Notes under the pieces: generated by a model
Told to the model about the DNA's origin: nothing
Seen by the model: the letters and a program-made list of their open reading frames with translations, nothing else
Databases searched by the model: none
Part shown: piece after piece, positions 21,761 through 32,240 of the stretch
Layout: each line of letters opens with the position of its first letter
Numbering within the stretch: position 1 is the stretch's first letter
Program-made: the position numbers and the translations under genes
Assembly: GCA_002633025.1 (NCBI GenBank)
Contig: NMRB01000399.1
Span: 337,883-401,882, forward strand
DNA length: 64,000 nucleotides
Direction: 5' to 3'
Source of the DNA: Notospermus geniculatus
Lineage: Eukaryota; Nemertea; Pilidiophora; Heteronemertea; Lineidae

Positions 21761-21945
21761 CACCCTTCGAGAAATTCACCGGTCCACGGCGTATCTGCCG
21801 CCTCGAGAAGAAGAGGCCAATCAGAATCGGTGTTGTAAAATTCGAATAGTGGCGCAAATAATGGTAGCCGAAGACCCGATATAAAGTGCAATATGATTGG
21901 TCGACCGGTAAAGTTGGCATCGTGCCAAGATACGCCGCCGACTAT

Positions 21946-22470
21946 GTCGAAACACGAAGTACGAAATACGAAATTGGATTTCATTTCCATGACGTAAAGT
22001 ATTTCAGCAGATGGTTGGTACCACAAATATCGCCTGCTGCAAGAGCGTCTTTTAGCATATGACGTTAGACCGAGAGAGTTACACTGTATATTAAAGCCCC
22101 ACAGTATTGAATTTTACGATATTTTCAAAATGTTAGGAGAGAGCACAAAGAGGTCTCATAGCCTCGTGAAGGTCCCCAAAATGCTTGTCTGATACGTACT
22201 TCAGAGAATCAAGGCCTAGTTTTCAGCACACATTAGAAAAAACGACAGGGAGAGCTCTAATGTATTCAGATGGAGCGCAGTACATTTTACACTATGTTGA
22301 CGTCGTGACGTTGTGCACTGACGTCAAGAATCGCGGCGATGATTTGCGTTTTTCAAATTCAATACAGTGGGGCTTTAAGCTTTGAAATTTATCTTTCGTA
22401 TCGACTTCGTAGATATGAAGTGAAAATTTAAAAATTCAAGATGCACCATAACTCTCTCGGTCTAAATAAT
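21946..22470. mobile_element. Second copy of the CACGAAGTACGAAATACG fold-back, interrupted
   Basis: It matches the 16982-17340 element through GACGTTAGACCGAGAGAGTT, is broken at 22091 by a TTAA-targeted element, then resumes at 22379 with TTTGAAATTTATCTTTCGTA. The right terminus is missing. Confidence 0.75.
22095..22374. mobile_element. Nested TTAA-flanked fold-back element
   Basis: TTAA at 22091-22094 and 22375-22378 flanks ends AGCCCCACAGTATTGAATT and AATTCAATACAGTGGGGCT. The uninterrupted relative at 17160-17200 contains a single TTAA at this spot, which proves insertion and a TTAA target duplication. Confidence 0.85.
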
Positions 22471-22474
22471 ATTA

Positions 22475-23477
22475 TGGCTGAGTAATCACAATGACATTTC
22501 GTTCTCTCCAGATATGAGCACAATATTTCATCCAGAAAATTTGACTATATCTAACGTCAGACCTGAAATTTCGCCAGCAGCATGACTCGAAGTCACGTTA
22601 ATCACCCATAGGGGATCATAAAATTTCGCCAATTTGCGAATTACCTGAATTTTCTTCTAAATATGATCGTTATTCTTTTGAATAACGCGAAACGATTGCA
22701 GTATCACCTGTATTAGAGGCACTATGTAAAAGTAAGGTAAATTGATTGGTACATAAGCCGAGTATCAGCCGTCCCAAGTTGGCACCCGAGCCAAAGGCAA
22801 ATATCAAGCGCCGTGCAACCAAAACACCAACCGAACGGGGTTCCGAAATTTCGCCAATTTCATTTTAAAGCAGAAAAATATGAAAAACCCCAATCTTTTT
22901 TTAAATACGTGGAAACAATGTCAACTTTGGGTTAAACAATACGCACATTCACATTTCAAGGTAAATCAACGAAGGTGGGACGTAGGAAACTCAGAGACAG
23001 CTTGACTGAAGCTACCTGCCGTTTTCTTTCAAATTCGCCGTAAGCAATTGAGCGACATGAAACTTGTGACGCACACATTTGACGGATATTTAAACTGAAG
23101 CTGATATTGATTTACAGATTTCAATAAGAAACTGAGAAAACAGAGTGGATCTACCTCTTTCACATCATGCAAGAATTTGTGTTGTTGATGAAACAGATTT
23201 TCAACAATGCAGACGAGAACCGAAAAACTGCCGATTTTTTGAGCACGTGACGTCAACGTGACGATGGCGGAATTTCAGGTAGCGACGTTACTTGAATTAG
23301 GCCTAACCATTATTTTTACCGAGTTTCAAAGATCTCAACTTGAGGTCCGAAAGTAACTTTATGGACAAGCGTTCAAGTGATTTTTACCTCAAGTGGAGAC
23401 AAATATTTTTCTGTTGTTGGCCGTACGAATTAGCGTAGAATCGTTCTACCTCCAGTTGTCTGGGCGAGCGAGCCGAG
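22475..23477. other. 3' flank of the first two-exon GPCR
   Basis: Blocks at 22460-22555 and 23305-23470 match 38090-38170 and 38205-38390 downstream of the paralogue, so the duplication included the 3' flank. About 750 bp between the two blocks is specific to this copy. No separate gene is seen. Confidence 0.6.
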
Positions 23478-26400
23478 TCAATGTCCGCTTCGTCTGGTTG
23501 TCACCTTCTTACATCGCCCGCAGGATATCCTTTTTAGATCCCGACGAAAACGTTCCCCAGCAATAGAATAGATGACAACATTCACCGCTGAGTTGAGGGT
23601 GGCAAGGGCGTTGGCATATGGAAAAAATTTAACCTTGACAATGTTGGTCCTTGCCAATTCTGAGGTGAACATAGCCGTATAGACACAAGCTAACGGCAGC
23701 CGTAATATGATGAACACAATCACCATCGAAACAATAATGTTACTAGCATGATTATCCCTCCGGCTGGTAGGCAAAGACACTTTGGTGACGTGCATTTTCC
23801 TTAAGCTGCGCCAGACCTCAAAGTTGAGGGGAATAATAACGAACAGTGGGATAAAGTTACACGATAGAGTTACTACCAGCCAAATCCCGATGAGGTACAT
23901 GTAACGAAGATTATAATAAACGTTGTCGCTGTTAACTGGTACGGTAATGGCGGCGGCGATGGCCATCAGCGTGAGGACTGCCACCCCGATCTTTGCATTC
24001 CTGAGAGTATCCATTTTCTTGGCCTTCATTGGCAATCGGATGTGGATGAACCTGCAGATAGACAGAAACTAGTCTCTAAGGCCCGTATGCACAGCCCACG
24101 CTTTAGCCATACTGTTGGAAAAGTGTACGACAACTTCAGCTGTACTTTGCTCATGCACAACTCTACTTTCGCGAATGTGGCACTTTCAAAGCCCACATGA
24201 AAGTGAAAGTGACTGCCAAGTCAAGTCTGGAGGTCCCTTTAGTTATACTTTAGCCTCAGTCTGCAAAGTGTGACTTTTATAAAAAGTGGAACTTTCGGAA
24301 AGTGTGGTCTTTGCATACGTGCCCCCTTTCCTCTAGCCGCTCCGCGATTACGAGTACCGGCAGTTTCTTTCTTGACCCTGTTATGGTACACTCATGGCCA
24401 AAAGTAAATGGACAGCAGTTTATCTTGAATATCTTCAAACAAATGGGGTGGAGAAAATTGGTCCCGACATATATAGGCCTAGTACTAAATTTTCCTGGCT
24501 ATCTAATGGTATCAGCGTCGAACAATTCTGCTGAAAGCCGCATTTCACAGAAGGAATTTTGTGAAGGCATGTTTTATGCTACACTACTCTCCATACGTTT
24601 GGGAACACACACGTTAACAGGCTTTCCTAATTGCAACATATTCTGCTGCCTTCTGTATCCACGGGATGAACTTGTCACAAACTTGGTCAAGTTATGTTCT
24701 CCTGACATTTTACTCACCAATAAGACCATTTGTGACTATCAGGGAAGTTTGTAAAAATAATAACTTTGAAAATGTGCGGCGGTCTAGGAAAACCCGTCGG
24801 ATGTCGCGTTTGAGGAAAGTGTTAATGGCCTTGGTGAACCCGCACATTTCAATAGCGAAACGTACCACGTAACAGGTGAACAATAGCAGTTCAATGCACA
24901 GGCAATCTAACAACCCTTGTTGATCACTCAGCGACTTCCGACGGGTTATCCCAGACCGTCACACAAATATCAAAATCTGAAACGTCCCCAGGTCAAAATA
25001 ACGTAGTTTGTTTTATGCAATAATTCAATTCAGAACATGGGTAGGCCCTGGGCCCAGAGCTATTCGAAAGCTATGTTTTGATTTAGGGTTTTCAATAGCC
25101 TATACAAGTACGGATACTCTTTTACTTAACTGAATTGACTGCAATACAAGGAAATTGAACATGCTCCAAAACAACCGACTGAATGAGTGTAGTTGCGCTG
25201 AATGGGTCAATGTCGTCCTGGGTATACCTTATGTTTACCCAGGAGTATCCTGGGTAATCATTTTCTTTACCCAGCATCATCCTGGGTAAACATAAGGATC
25301 CTTAACTTTACCCAGCTTGGGAGCTCCCGCCGGATCGTGCTGATCGCTCCGAGGATGGAATTTGGTACGTGCGTCTCTTTCGGCAGAGAACATGCAGTAG
25401 GATCATTGCTAAAAAGGGCTGAAAATTACCGCTATACCTCCTCCGGGGTTTGCAATAGGGAGACAAGACCAATCCCTACCACCTTTCAAAAGGGACCGAT
25501 AGTAAATTCTCAAGGACTTAGGAGCTATAGGCCTAGTTCGAGGCCACCCTTCATTTCATGATTTACGCTGAATATCACCTCACTACACCACTCGGGAACT
25601 CCAATCTGGGTAAAGTTAAGGATCCTTATGTTTACCCAGGGCCGTCCTGGGTAAAGAAAAGGATTACCCAGGATGATCCTGGGTAAACATAAGGTATACC
25701 CAGGACGACATTGACCCATTCGGCTGTAGTTGTGTTAAAAATAAAAGAATGCGGAAAATGAAACCTGTGAATGGTACCAGGATTAAAAAAACTCTCTATT
25801 AAAGCGAATGGCTCGCGGGGTTTGTTGTGGCGCCATGACAGTTGGTCATCGATATCAAGCACCATTTTGAGAAAAAGGCAAAAGAAGGATAGTTCCTTCA
25901 TGACATGAATGGAGTTCGAATTCAACAGGTCTTTGGGATTCTTGTTCTTAAAGGGCCTCTAGAGGCCGCTTTTTAGTGCATATTGATATGATTACTAACA
26001 GAGAATTGATGGCATGAGGATCCAACTTGAGCATCATTTTTGAAGGAAGATTTCATCAATGTCAAAATCTGATACACAATTCATGAGTTCATGGTTACTA
26101 TTGCCACCTGATGTGTAGTCGCAGTACTGTTAGTAACCCAATAGCAAGCTGCCTCTAGAGCCCCTTTAAGCAGCAGCCTTGCACATTAGATAAGCTTGCT
26201 GAACCAAACGTTGGACCTGGAGTAGGGTTACTGTTTCTTCCCTCGCTTCAAGGTTGATTTGTCCCTGAAATGGTGATAAGGAAAGCATAATGGATACATG
26301 AAAGACCAACACCTCGTTTTAACTGGAAAGAAAGAAGTAGGCCTATCAGTCATTTGATCGTGCGTTGTACCTGAAGATGTCGCTCAGACAAGATTTGTAC

Positions 26401-29400
26401 CATTGTATGGGGCCACTTCTTGTCTTTAATCAGGAATCACGAACTTCCTCATTGTGAACTGATATGAAGGCCTGTGATACAAGTTGAATACCTACACGGG
26501 TCTGATAGATGCGTGTTTGGGTAGGCTCAGGCTCCGTGAACCGTCAACCTCTTGGAGGTACCAGCTCCGGCAGTTTTCTCAAGTACAAGAGTAAACTGGC
26601 CGGATGTGGAACTTGTTCTGAGAGGTGAATCTCCAGACGCTACACTGTGCTTTTCCTTAACCACCTACCGAAGTCGTCGCTGCTGTGTCGCTGTAAACNG
26701 CTGGGGCACGGCTTTGCCTGGAGGCTAGATTCACTCTCTATGGAAGGTACCACCAAAAATGTAAACAAACCCCGCGAGCCATTCGCTTTAAAGACAGCTT
26801 CACCACTCACAGATGGTGTCCTTATTACGGATGTCAAAATGACTAGAAAGTACCTACCAGTTTGGGACTGAATTTTGGTGTCCTTAATATAGAGGTGTCC
26901 TGCTGAAAGAGGTGTCGGCTAAGTGGTCCCACTTCAATTCCCTCTGTCACACGTAGGCCTACATCCCACTGGAGACACATTTTTCGTATGCCTCCAAAGT
27001 TCATATCATAGGACCAACACAATCAGACATGAGGTCATGCAACATCTATCCTAAGATATTCATTGCGTTTTCGATTGCTTCGGACAGTATTATGGATACC
27101 ACTTCACAATTCTTTGGCAAATAGGCCTATATCAGCTGACATCATTTTCATTTCCACAAGGTCATCAGACATGTGCCAATGGCTGGCAGGTGGTGGAGAG
27201 CAGTGAGTCACAGTCCAATCCAATCCAGTCCAATCCAGTGTTTCTCAGTCCAGGGTTTTCGAATACCCTATATATTGTATGTGAATTTAGTGGCTGCTGA
27301 CCTCAACCAAATGATTTCTAGGCCTGACCCCAACCCTTGCCCAAGCCCTAACCGTTCCCTATCGTTCCCAACCCGAAACTACCCCAACAGGCGGGGAGAA
27401 ATTGTGTTCTGAAGGAGAATACTGCTACATGTATATGAAGATTTAGTAGTTTCAGCCGCTAGACTGGACTTATGTGGTACGAATAAAAATTTCATGTCCC
27501 ATTCTCCCCTACCGGACTTCCAGTGAGGCAAAAGGGTGAATGTTGTCCTGGGTACCCTTGTCCAACATGGGTATCCCTAAATGGCACCCAGGTACGCACT
27601 GGGTACCCTTTAGGAACCTAAAGGATACCCAGTTTGAAATTCCCGCCTGGTGAGATACCTGGAATCCAGGTCGAATATGGTACGTGCGCTGTGGTGCCGA
27701 TTGCCAAATCACCCATTCTTCAATCCGTGGAATCTCAAAATTTGACTGATTATCCGCTAAATTTTTGAAAAGAAGTTTGACCTGATATTTAATTTTGATG
27801 TCAGTTTGTCTTTTGGCATGTTTTGTTCCTTAAGTGATCAAACAATTGCAGAATGAAATGGTCCATGAACCATGTGCTCACTTGGTTGGACATAATAGTC
27901 TAATGACAGAGGGAGGTACATATCTGTTATGAGCAATCTGGGTCAAGTCATTCCAATGTCGGACTTTGATGATTTTTGGGTTATGCCACCCGGCGGCCAT
28001 ATTGGATGTCAGATCGGGCCGGAACCCAGAGGTCTGCAGGGGCCACATAGCACATTGGAGTGCTTTGGGTCAAGTCGTTTCTGAGTGACAGCACTTTGAT
28101 GATTTTCGGGTTACGCCACCTGGTGGCCATATTGGATGTCCGATCGGGCCTTAAATTCACATGCACATAATGGTCATCTGCAGGGGGCCACATAGCACAT
28201 TCGAGCGCTTTGGGTGAAGGCGTTCCAGAGTTACAGCACTTTGATGATTTTTGGGTTATGCCACTTGGTGGCCTATTTGAAGTCAAATCAGGCCGAAATT
28301 TGACATACATGTAAAGGTCATCAGTAATGAAGGTAAATATCAAATTTGAGCACTCTGCGTCAAGCCGTTCCCAAAAATAGCACTTACTTGATTTTCAGGT
28401 TACGCCACCTGGCGGCCATACTGGATGTCCAATCAGGCCGAAACTTGGTATTTTTTAAGGTACCCCTCCAATGCATGTTTATGCAAGATATGAAGTCGCT
28501 CGGTGAAATAATGACAAAGTGTGGCAGGTTCGTCACTTTTGTCGAACTTTGACCTATGTCACCTTGAAAAGTACGTCAAATCAAAAACCCGTTATATATC
28601 TTAGGCCAGACTTTTTTTATAAGTTGGTTCGCGGATTTTTTTCACCACCCCTTTGCAGCGGAGGGCGGAAAAAAAATAAAAATAAAACTTTTTTTCCTAG
28701 TTCTCGAAGTTTTGTCTGTATTACGTTCATGGCGGAGGATGAAAAAAACATAAAAATTTATTTGAAAATAAAAATTGAAATTCCTTACATTAAGAATATA
28801 TCAAGGTGTAGAACTATTTATTCTCATCTCAACTTTTCAATGGATTACAAAATCCTATTCAACAGGAACTGATCCCAAGTTTCAACTCAAATCCAAATGA
28901 ACATGACTTGCAATGTGTAAACACCCCATGCACATGGTGTGCCAAATATAGTTGCCAATGATGTCATGGGAATCCCATTGTGGTATCCCCTCACCCATTG
29001 GATGATGCAGCACTAAATAGGTCATGTCACTGCATCTTGGCGAGTAGCCAACACACGTGGAGTTCCAGGAATTGAGTCACCATGGTCACTGGTCTCTTTT
29101 GGCTTCCCGCCAAAACATCGTCAGGCGGCTCAAGTGGATGGATAGCTCCGTCGGAACTGTAACTATAGGCCTAGTTTGCTAAGAAGATTCGATAATGATG
29201 AGATGGCAAGACAAAGTTATGCATTTTGTGACTGAAGTTTATTTACTAAAGGTAAAATTTTCATTACAATAGAGCACAGGGACTACTGGCGCTGAAATCA
29301 GCCAACGATCCACCGCCAGGATCTTTACAGGATCGGCGGGCGGGATAAAAATAAAAATAAAATTTTAATTTTTTTTTCATTTTGGCATATTTCGGGGCGG

Positions 29401-30606
29401 CGGCCCTGAGAACTGTGAAAAAAAGTGATTTTATTTTTTTCTTGTTCCCAGCCTTTTCCCAGGCGGCGGATCCGCGAACCAACTTATAAAAAAAGTCTGG
29501 CCTTATGTATCCTTATTAGCTACACCTATGATAAAAGTTTGGAGATGATCTAGTCATTAGTTCAGGGGTTATTGCACTTTTTGTGTTTTTGGTTTCCGCC
29601 ACCTGGTGGCCAAACTGAAAGTCGAATCGGACCAAAACTTGGTGTCGTGGGTCATCTGACCTAGGGGTATACATGTATATGTCCCAAGTTTCAGATCAAT
29701 AGCTCCAGCGGTTATGAAACGTGCCCTGCTAAAGGACAACGACGACGACGACGGACGACGGACGCTGCACCATTGTAATGGCTCACCGCAGTGAGCTAAA
29801 ATGCATGATCTGTCGACCTCAATATATTTGGTTTCAACTTCGCGGCCTTCGGATACAAAAATGCCGTCTCTGTAGGACGGTATACCGGCGAGATACCCTT
29901 TTAGACGCGAGTCTGGCACTCTGGTCGCCATAAGGTCATCTCCACGTGTTACGCTTGCGAGCATGACGAGCTGAACGGTAAAAGTACCATCAACCTGGAC
30001 TCCAGGTATCTCACCAGGCGGGAATTTCAAACTGGGTATCCTTTAGGTTCCTAAAGTGTACCCAGTACGTACCTGGGCGCCATTTAGGGATACCCAGGTT
30101 GGACCTGGGTATCATTTAGGGGCACGCAGGACGACATTCACCCTTTTGGCTCCAGTAAGTGTCATCGCAAGCAAGCGCCAGATAGGGCCTATATGAAGAG
30201 ACTGGACTGCAACATACCTATCTATTGTAATCACCACTATCGTGTAGACTGTGCCAAGTTCTGCTCCGAGCATCAATTTGCCGACCACACGTCCAAAAAC
30301 CTCCATGATGTTTGTCGAAGGAAAAAGGTCCAAAGCCACAAATATGTAATGTAACCTCACGACCAGGTAAATTGTGTCCCACACGGCCAATGCCTGCAGG
30401 AGGAATCTGGCCGAAGATATCTTCTGTCCTCTCAAAACCGCTAAGATCAAAGCATTGCCGATGATGCCGGCCACACAAATTGTCGGTTCGACGATGAAAA
30501 CAATGATAAACCTATCATCCTCAGATGTATTCGTTGATTGATCGGAGAAGTTCCTGTTTCCAATCTTCGCACACATTGGCCTCGTCGCATTAGCATCAGT
30601 CTCCAT
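23478..30606 (-). CDS. Rhodopsin-like GPCR, two exons, paralogue A
   Basis: Exon 1 (30606-30218) gives the N-terminus with sequons NAT, NFS and NTS, TM1 (AGIIGNALILAV), TM2 (LQALAVWDTIYLV, conserved Asp) and TM3. It ends inside the DRY codon block at the donor AG|GTATGT. Exon 2 (24051-23478) begins after TCTGCAG and restores the frame as ID-R-FIHIRLPMKAKK, giving DRF. It carries TM4-TM7, with FIPLFVIIPLN (TM5), ILRLP (TM6) and LNSAVNVVIYSIAGERFRR (NPxxY written NVVIY). The total is 320 aa. No cysteine is seen at the start of TM3, so the usual disulfide may be absent. The style recalls the FMRFamide-receptor-like expansions of invertebrates; the ligand is unknown. The ATG at 30606 is the first in frame. 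The intron is about 6.2 kb and full of transposons. The paralogue is at 38392-44998. Confidence 0.85.
24080..24324. mobile_element. Fold-back element in the GPCR-A intron, shared with paralogue B
   Basis: Arms GGCCCGTATGCACAGCCCAC and TTTGCATACGTGCCC pair, with inner ACTTTCGCGAAAGTG-like words. The same element at the same intron position is in the paralogue (38976-39218), so it was inserted before the gene duplication. Confidence 0.8.
24778..24958 (-). repeat. Small inverted-repeat unit, copy 1 of 2
   Basis: About 180 bp bounded by GGCGGTCTAGGAAAACCCGT and its inverse. It is 85-90% similar to 34592-34775 in opposite orientation. On the minus strand it is fully open and translates to a hydrophobic stretch ending KAINTFLKRDIRRVF, which looks like the TM7-helix 8 pattern of a GPCR. 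The flanking inverted repeat argues for a transposable unit, so the coding reading is uncertain. Confidence 0.5.
25197..25724. mobile_element. Mutator-like fold-back element in the GPCR-A intron
   Basis: Termini GCTGAATGGGTCAATGTCG and CGACATTGACCCATTCGGC are inverted repeats. The flanks TGTAGTTGC (25188-25196) and TGTAGTTGT (25725-25733) are a 9-bp TSD with one mismatch. The interior is the reverse complement of most of 14301-15011. The 119-codon open frame inside is conserved only as far as the DNA is and is not supported as a gene. Confidence 0.88.
25803..26787. mobile_element. TTAA-flanked transposon carrying a captured VWA gene fragment
   Basis: TTAA (25799-25802 and 26788-26791) flanks perfectly complementary ends AGCGAATGGCTCGCGGGG and CCCCGCGAGCCATTCGCT. 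The outer parts match the element at 50655-51030 (AGAAAAAGGCRAAARAAGGAT on the left, GCACGGCTTTGCCTGGAG on the right). Between them, 25892-26698 is the copy of 10255-11052, including 120 bp of the last VWA exon and its stop. A single N (26699) marks the right junction; the left junction is continuous. Two TEs are therefore nested (the small TTAA element 25952-26165 came along with the fragment). Confidence 0.75.
26792..27527. other. GPCR-A intron segment, partly homologous to paralogue B
   Basis: From about 27262 to 27527 this aligns with 44272-44517 in the paralogue's intron (GTATGTGAATTTAGTGGCTG and AGAATACTGCTA blocks). The rest holds a CCAATCCAGT short tandem (27210-27240) and nothing recognised. 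Confidence 0.6.
27955..28455. repeat. Tandem repeat, about four units of about 120 bp
   Basis: Units share GGCCATATTGGATGTC, GCCACCTGGTGGCC and TTTGATGATTTTNGGGTTA words. Divergence between units is high. It lies inside the 2.6-kb element. Related GCCACCTGGT words occur at 21550 and 29600. Confidence 0.75.
28604..29502. mobile_element. Nested PIF/Harbinger-like element, 899 bp, TTA target
   Basis: TTA at 28601-28603 and 29503-29505 flanks GGCCAGACTTTTTTTATAAG and CTTATAAAAAAAGTCTGGCC, and the arms extend through GTTGGTTCGCGGAT. It splits a dispersed repeat whose unbroken form is at 21440-21500, which confirms the insertion and the 3-bp TSD. Confidence 0.85.
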
Positions 30607-31062
30607 GACCGCCTCGTTCACAAATACACAAAACTCTTTCGAAACGTACCCAGGCTTGTTTTTGGAGCATCAATAATGAGTTATATGTAAGTACCGTAAT
30701 TTAGGCAGATCGTCGTCTGGTTCAATAACCTGACCCGAATCCGTCCGATGTACCAATCTCGTACCCAGATCTACCTCATCCGAGGGTATCTCTGGCAAGG
30801 GCTGCGACCTGACCAAAATTTCTGGTCAACCGCTGGCAGCGTGCCAAAATGTTGTTTGAAGTTGTTTGAGTATTAGAGCAAGATTTCAAACGAATAGTTT
30901 AGTTGGGAACATCAAACCGCGGGTGCCAGCTTCGGTGTGATTCGCCGCAAAATTAGCATATCGCGCATGCGCAGTATTCCTGAAGTCGTCAACCCTTTCC
31001 AGTGGTGTTGTAGGAACGTAAACCCACTGGGGACGAGTTTGCCGATGTACATGCGCAGTATT
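30607..31062. promoter_or_regulatory. 5' flank of GPCR A, conserved with paralogue B
   Basis: The block 30607-30735 (containing GAGCATCAATAATGAGTTAT and GTACCGTAATTTAG) aligns with the flank of paralogue B at 45000-45124. It holds the 5' UTR and probably the core promoter; no TATA box is evident. The 9-mer AATAACCTG at 30724-30732 is the empty site of an insertion present in B. CAATCTCGTACCCAGA at 30757 matches the terminus of the 36266 element. Confidence 0.55.
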
Positions 31063-31390
31063 TCAACCAAATGATGGAAATGCAGAAATATAGCACAAAG
31101 GCGTGAGGACAGGAAATGATGTATCGATGATGAAATCAGTCACTTTGCCGAGCGGTTTATTTGTAAATTTAGATTTAACTGGCACATCATTACCCGTGTG
31201 CAGGTTGAAATGTGCATGCACAGTTGCTGAATAAAACACTACCCATATGGGGTAAAGACGGTTGACCTGGTTGAGGGTGGCACAAAATGACGGCATAACA
31301 GCGATGGCGGTGCTGATAATTAGCCTGATTATTAGCCATTGGGGTATATTGACGGGGCGGTAATATCAACAAAACGATTGAAAAAGTTTC
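31063..31390 (-). pseudogene. Possible relic of a third GPCR (TM4-TM5 region)
   Basis: One minus-strand frame reads YYRPVNIPQWLIIRLI, ISTAIAVMPSF, then a loop and DFIIDTSFPVLTPL before a stop. This has the order expected for intracellular loop 2, TM4 ending in a Pro-Phe, ECL2 and the start of TM5. It lies 450 bp upstream of, and on the same strand as, GPCR A. There is no TM1-3 or TM6-7 and the open frame is closed by stops at both ends. Similarity is by pattern only. Confidence 0.35.
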
Positions 31391-32117
31391 TGTGGTTAGA
31401 TAGTACGCTCTCCCAAACCGGGGATCAGAGGCCTGCCTTCTGTGGACACGAAAGACGCTGGAGGAAAGGCAAGCGGTGGAGTAGGATACGGATCCACGTG
31501 CAACCTGTGAAATAATACAAAACAAAATATGGGAGGTTATACACACTCCGTAGGAGGTGGAAAGGATGGCAGAGAAACCGCGATCGTTTGCAGCCATAAC
31601 AACACAATCCTTGGCAGATATGTAGTCATGTATATCACCTGATGCGATAGTCAAACATTATTGATTTTGATAGCAGTAACTTACCATAGTTGAGTGTAGT
31701 TCATTGCTCAGACTGCTGAACACCCCGGCCTCAGCAAATGAGACAATCCGTGACGTCACTGGGGATTCCTCGTTTGGGAAATAAATCCCAAATGCATTCT
31801 GATGCGAAAAAGTCGCAAAAAATTGTTGGAAATAGAGGAATAAAAAATGTGAAACATGCCTATCGAGGTGAAAAGTATGGGAAAAAACGTTTGTTGACAT
31901 TTCCGGGCGCAGCAAAGTTCGGAGGACGGAGCCTTAGTTAGGCGAACAAACATTGACCTAGTTACATTCGGTGAATTATAGTAGGATTCCAAACTTATGA
32001 ATTGATGACGTAACAATGACATCGCGAAATAGCCAAACCACATCATAGCAACACTACCGCGCGTTGCCGTTGAGCTGTGTAGCGCATGTCACTGGTCTTG
32101 CACGTCTTGATGACGTT
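31391..32117. other. Intergenic, uncertain
   Basis: A good donor-like CTATG|GTAAGT (minus strand, near 31684) and a frame reading RIVLLWLQTIAVSLPSF at 31560-31640 hint at another eroded membrane-protein exon, but nothing can be assembled. Confidence 0.3.
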
Positions 32118-32240
32118 GCACGTCTCGGTGGTTCAGTGTGGAATGATCGATGCTTCGCAATCCAGGGCGTGGGTTCCAACCCCGTGGCAACTTTTTTTGT
32201 TTTTGTTTTTGCCGTTTCACCGGCGCGGCGGCGAGATCCG
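32118..32240 (+). mobile_element. tRNA-derived SINE head
   Basis: GGTGGTTCAGTGTGGAATGA (A-box place) and GGGTTCCAACCC (B-box place) have tRNA-like spacing and are followed by a T/G-rich stretch. Confidence 0.5.

Larger units (their letters stand above)
27528..30150. mobile_element. 2.6-kb Mutator-like element in the GPCR-A intron
   Basis: The left end GCAAAAGGGTGAATGTTGTCC and right end GACGACATTCACCCTTTTGGC are inverted repeats; extended arms include CCTGGGTACC and GGAACCTAAAGGATACCC. The flanks TCCAGTGAG (27519-27527) and TCCAGTAAG (30151-30159) are a 9-bp TSD with one mismatch. The paralogue's intron near 44515-44530 is uninterrupted here, so insertion followed the gene duplication. It is the largest member of the family and contains tandem repeats and a nested element. 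Confidence 0.85.

Noticed and set aside
24710-24913. GPCR TM7/helix-8 fragment on the minus strand
   Set aside because: The frame is bounded by an inverted repeat shared with 34592-34775, which fits a small transposable unit better than a receptor exon. It is kept as a repeat with the resemblance noted.
25202-25561. 119-codon ORF shared with 14465-14891
   Set aside because: It is inside a non-autonomous Mutator-like element; the conservation is nucleotide-level and the other copies are frame-broken.
30112-30217. Extension of the GPCR exon into VAVQSLHIGPIWRLL
   Set aside because: A consensus donor AG|GTATGT lies in the DRY codons, and exon 2 restores a better receptor sequence; the paralogue shows the same structure. 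The extension runs into a transposon.
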